Below are positions 61,509 to 64,000 of a DNA stretch of 64,000 nt, piece by piece. The notes beneath the pieces are model-generated. The model did not search any database, was not told where the DNA came from, and was given only the letters and a program-made list of their open reading frames with translations. The position numbers were made by a program, and so were the translations under genes. The stretch is from the NCBI GenBank assembly GCA_027532905.1, contig JAPZUA010000004.1, positions 1-64,000 of the forward strand, given 5' to 3'. Every line of letters begins with the position of its first letter. Within the stretch, counting starts at the first letter, position 1. The DNA is from Magnetospirillum sp. (lineage in GTDB: Bacteria; Pseudomonadota; Alphaproteobacteria; CACIAM-22H2).

Positions 61509-62120
61509 TTACGCCACCGGCATCGTGGCGGCGACCGACGGGCGGGTTGCGATCTTCTGCATCCAGGCAGCAAGCTTCGGGCGACCGGCATACGCATCGC
61601 CCACGACCGCGCGCAATTGCAGCCAGCCAACGGCGGCGACGACCGAGATCTGGCCGATGCCGAATTCGCCATCGAGCAGAGCCGCATCGCGCTCGATCTG
61701 GTCGAGCCCTTGCTGCACCTTGGCGGTCTGGCCGTCGATCCATTCCTTCCAGCGCAACGCTTCGGGGCGCAAAGCACCTTCGTAGCGCAAGAGAATGCCC
61801 GCATCGGCCACACCGTCGGCCAAAGCTTCGATGCGCAGGGCCTGCCAGCGTGCACCGCCCGCCTCCGGGATGATCTTGCGCCCGCCATGCAGCGAATCGA
61901 GATAGGCGCAGATCACGCGACTGTCGTAAAGCGCTTCGCCGCCGTCGGTCCACAGGGTCGGCACCTTCATCAGCGGATTGTCGCGGCCCAGATCGCGGTT
62001 GGGCTGGTCGGGGCGCACGCTTGTAACGACCTTTTCGATACGGTCGGCAAGCCCGCATTCGTGCGCGACGAGCATGACTTTGCGGGCATAGGGGCTGGCA
62101 CCGCTGAAGGCGAGTTTCAT
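61509..62120 (-). CDS. Glutathione S-transferase family protein
   Basis: A 203-residue protein with an N-terminal thioredoxin fold (MKLAFSGASPYARKVMLVAHECGL, then PTLWTDGGEALYDSRVICAYLD with the glutathione cis-Pro) and an all-helical C-terminal domain (LDQIERDAALLDGEFGIGQISVVAAVGWLQLRAV). The SPYARKV first motif is typical of bacterial YibF/YfcG-like GSTs. It is coupled in a tight pair with the DUF985 gene. Substrate unknown. Confidence 0.92.
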   Translation of the reverse strand: MKLAFSGASPYARKVMLVAHECGLADRIEKVVTSVRPDQPNRDLGRDNPLMKVPTLWTDGGEALYDSRVICAYLDSLHGGRKIIPEAGGARWQALRIEALADGVADAGILLRYEGALRPEALRWKEWIDGQTAKVQQGLDQIERDAALLDGEFGIGQISVVAAVGWLQLRAVVGDAYAGRPKLAAWMQKIATRPSVAATMPVA

Positions 62121-62195
62121 GGGAACTCCGTTTTGTGGATCGGCGGAAAACGCCCGAGCTTAGGCGTTTAGGGCTCCGGCTTCAACGATGGGCCC

Positions 62196-63989
62196 TTACG
62201 GCGCGCGCGGCTGACCGCGCAGGCTGCGCCAAGCATTGGCCAAGCGCTGCAGAGCGCGCAACACCGGCAGGCGCTCGTCGGGCGCTTCGAGTTCAAGGCC
62301 GACTTTGGTCGCGCGGCCGCGCGCGATGGCACCCACGACGAGTTCAACCGGCCCCAGTGCGACGCGGTCGCCAGGGATAGCGTCGGGGCCGAGGCGCTCG
62401 GCGAGGAAATCGGCGAGCGTCTGCTCGGCGTTGGGCGCTTCGAACGGCACGCCGTACTGCGCGCACAAAACGCCAAGCTTCACGTCGCCCGCAAACACGA
62501 ACTCGCCCATGTCGTCGATATTCTTGCGCCGCACCGGGCGCGGTGCGAACAGCCGATCGAGATCGATCGACTGTTCGGGCGGCACGAGGGCGATGATCTG
62601 GTCGCCGACGCTGAGCCGCTCGAGTTCTTGGCGATTGAGCAGCGTACCCGCACGGATCACCGCGATGATGCGGGCACGCCTTGGCAGCGGCAGATCCGTG
62701 AAGGGCCGGTCGAGGGCCGGGCTGTGCTCGGCCACGCGCCAGCTTGCCGCGTCGCGGTCGGCCACCAGCGGCAGGTCGATGTCGGTGCGCTCGGTCTTGT
62801 CGATCTGCGGCGGCAATGCGAGCCCCAGAAAGCGAGCGGCAATGCCGACGGTCCAGCCCTGCACCACGAGCGAAACGAGCACGACGACGAAGGCGACGTT
62901 GAAAAATATTTCGGCGTCGCGCACGCCTGCGATGACCGGGATCGAGGCGAGAAAGATCGGTACGGCGCCGCGTAAGCCCACCCACGAGATGAAGGTCTTT
63001 TCGCGCCAGTCGAATTTCGCGGGCAGCAAGCACAAAAATACCGCCGCCGGGCGGGCAATAAGCACCAGCGCCACAGCGATCGCGATCTCGGCCCCTACAT
63101 GCTGCAACAGCTTCGATGGAGTCACGAGCAAGCCCAGCATCAGGAACATCACAATCTGCGATATCCAGGCGAGCCCGTCGTGGAAACGCAGGATCGTCGC
63201 CTGCGCACGGTGGCGCCGGTTGCCAAGCACGAGGCCCGCAAGATAGACGGCCAGGAAGCCCGACGCGTCGAGCGATTGGGCGGCCGCGAAAATCGACACG
63301 GCAAAAGCAGCGCACAGCACCGGGTAGAGCCCGCCCGCAAGTTCGGCGCGGTTAACGAGCCAGACGAGCACGAAGCCGCCTGCAATGCCGATCGCAGCCC
63401 CGCCCAGCATCTGCTTGAGGAAGAACAGGCCGAGCGTCCAATCGAGCGGGGCCGGATGCAGCAGATATTCGACGCACGCGATCGTCAGAAACACCGCCAT
63501 CGGATCGTTGAGGCCGCTTTCGACCTCGAGCGTGGCGGCCACGCGCTTGTTGATTTCGGTCCCGCGCGCGTTGAGCAGCAGGAAGACGGCCGCCGCATCG
63601 GTCGATGCGACGACCGCACCCACGAGAAACGCCGCGATCGGCGACATCGACAGCGTGACGAACGCGACGGCGCCCACGATGGTGGCGGTTATCGCCACGC
63701 CGAGCGTGGCGAGCACGAAGGCCGGCTTGACCGCAAGCCGGATCGTCTGGCGCGAGGTGCGCAACGCGCCGTCGAACAGGATGATCGCAAGCGCCACCGA
63801 GCCCACGAGATAGGTGAGCTTGAAATCGCCGAACGCAACGCCGCCCGGCCCGTCTTCGCCCGCGAGCATGCCGAGCCCCAAAAACACGAGCAGCAACGGT
63901 GCCCCCAGGCGCGACGAGAACATGCCGGCCAGGATGCTGAGCACCACCAGAAATCCGCCCAACAAGATCGCTTGGTTGATCTGCTCCAC
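62196..63989 (-). CDS. nhaP2: CPA1-family cation/proton antiporter (NhaP2/CvrA-like)
   Basis: A 597-residue protein from a GTG at 63989. The Na/H exchanger domain of about 12 helices spans residues 1 to about 390: LGLGMLAGEDGPGGVAF, ASTDAAAVFLLLNARGTEINKRV and ESGLNDPMAVFLTIACVEYLL. A TrkA-C-like regulatory domain and a CorC/HlyC-type tail follow (LNRQELERLSVGDQIIALVPPEQ, then EQTLADFLAERLG). This is the K+/H+ antiporter type. It exports K+ or Na+ in exchange for protons across the inner membrane. Essentially complete within the window. Confidence 0.93.
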   Translation of the reverse strand: MEQINQAILLGGFLVVLSILAGMFSSRLGAPLLLVFLGLGMLAGEDGPGGVAFGDFKLTYLVGSVALAIILFDGALRTSRQTIRLAVKPAFVLATLGVAITATIVGAVAFVTLSMSPIAAFLVGAVVASTDAAAVFLLLNARGTEINKRVAATLEVESGLNDPMAVFLTIACVEYLLHPAPLDWTLGLFFLKQMLGGAAIGIAGGFVLVWLVNRAELAGGLYPVLCAAFAVSIFAAAQSLDASGFLAVYLAGLVLGNRRHRAQATILRFHDGLAWISQIVMFLMLGLLVTPSKLLQHVGAEIAIAVALVLIARPAAVFLCLLPAKFDWREKTFISWVGLRGAVPIFLASIPVIAGVRDAEIFFNVAFVVVLVSLVVQGWTVGIAARFLGLALPPQIDKTERTDIDLPLVADRDAASWRVAEHSPALDRPFTDLPLPRRARIIAVIRAGTLLNRQELERLSVGDQIIALVPPEQSIDLDRLFAPRPVRRKNIDDMGEFVFAGDVKLGVLCAQYGVPFEAPNAEQTLADFLAERLGPDAIPGDRVALGPVELVVGAIARGRATKVGLELEAPDERLPVLRALQRLANAWRSLRGQPRAP

Positions 63990-64000
63990 GTTTGCGTCCC

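Overview
The window is high-GC, densely coded DNA that looks like an alphaproteobacterial chromosome, probably Rhodospirillales-like. This placement is an inference. It rests on the very large NAD-glutamate dehydrogenase, the run CnoX-type thioredoxin / LON-domain protein / Trm112 protein / DUF971 protein, the EPS-type MarR regulator, two tripartite tricarboxylate transporter (TTT) sets and the overall base composition.

Layout. (1) 1-8.0 kb is a surface-polysaccharide locus: a partial EPS-associated MarR regulator, an asparagine-synthase-like amidotransferase, a GT4 glycosyltransferase, an unrecognised protein, a decayed glycosyltransferase 3' end, a GNAT acetyltransferase, a DegT-type sugar aminotransferase and an O-antigen ligase/polymerase. 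(2) 8.0-16.7 kb is core metabolism: purH, a methyltransferase, an MFS exporter and the 1616-residue NAD-glutamate dehydrogenase. (3) 16.8-22.9 kb looks like a second glycan or lipid locus: an FkbM methyltransferase, a cobalamin-type radical SAM protein, a 41-residue membrane peptide, an SGNH hydrolase and a 733-residue fusion of an LPG-synthase-TM/AglD-type flippase with an O-antigen-ligase domain. (4) 23-25.5 kb holds tRNA-Gly and the conserved cnoX-LON-Trm112-DUF971 run. (5) 25.5-30.4 kb holds a two-component system, two PepSY proteins and a cytochrome b561 gene split by a TnpB-only IS200/IS605-type element. (6) 30.9-36.9 kb holds lepA, a GntR/UTRA regulator and a TTT transporter operon.

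(7) 36,987-46,817 is an integrated mobile island. It sits at the 3' end of tRNA-Ser(GGA) and is bounded by a perfect 19-bp direct repeat (attL/attR). It carries a tyrosine integrase next to attL, a serine recombinase next to four exact-period 29-bp tandem repeats, a ParB/sulfiredoxin-like protein, and several proteins I do not recognise, including two membrane-anchored ones. No capsid, portal, relaxase or type IV secretion genes are visible. A second copy of the integrase 3' end inside the island shows it was built by recombination.

(8) 47.1-51.6 kb is accessory DNA: a truncated IS3-family element, a second complete TTT operon and a decayed MazF/PemK-type toxin. (9) 51.7-64 kb is mostly chromosomal: a PAS protein, a flavin monooxygenase, an RraA-family protein, a peptide-type ABC solute-binding protein, MsrB, a DUF1194 VWA protein, a two-cold-shock-domain protein, an aminotransferase, an MFS carrier, a DUF985 cupin, a GST and a CPA1 cation/proton antiporter.

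The best-supported unusual observations are the TnpB element inserted inside a probable heme-ligand codon after a TTGAT target, the tRNA-Ser island with its 29-bp repeats and unknown cargo, and the flippase/ligase fusion protein.
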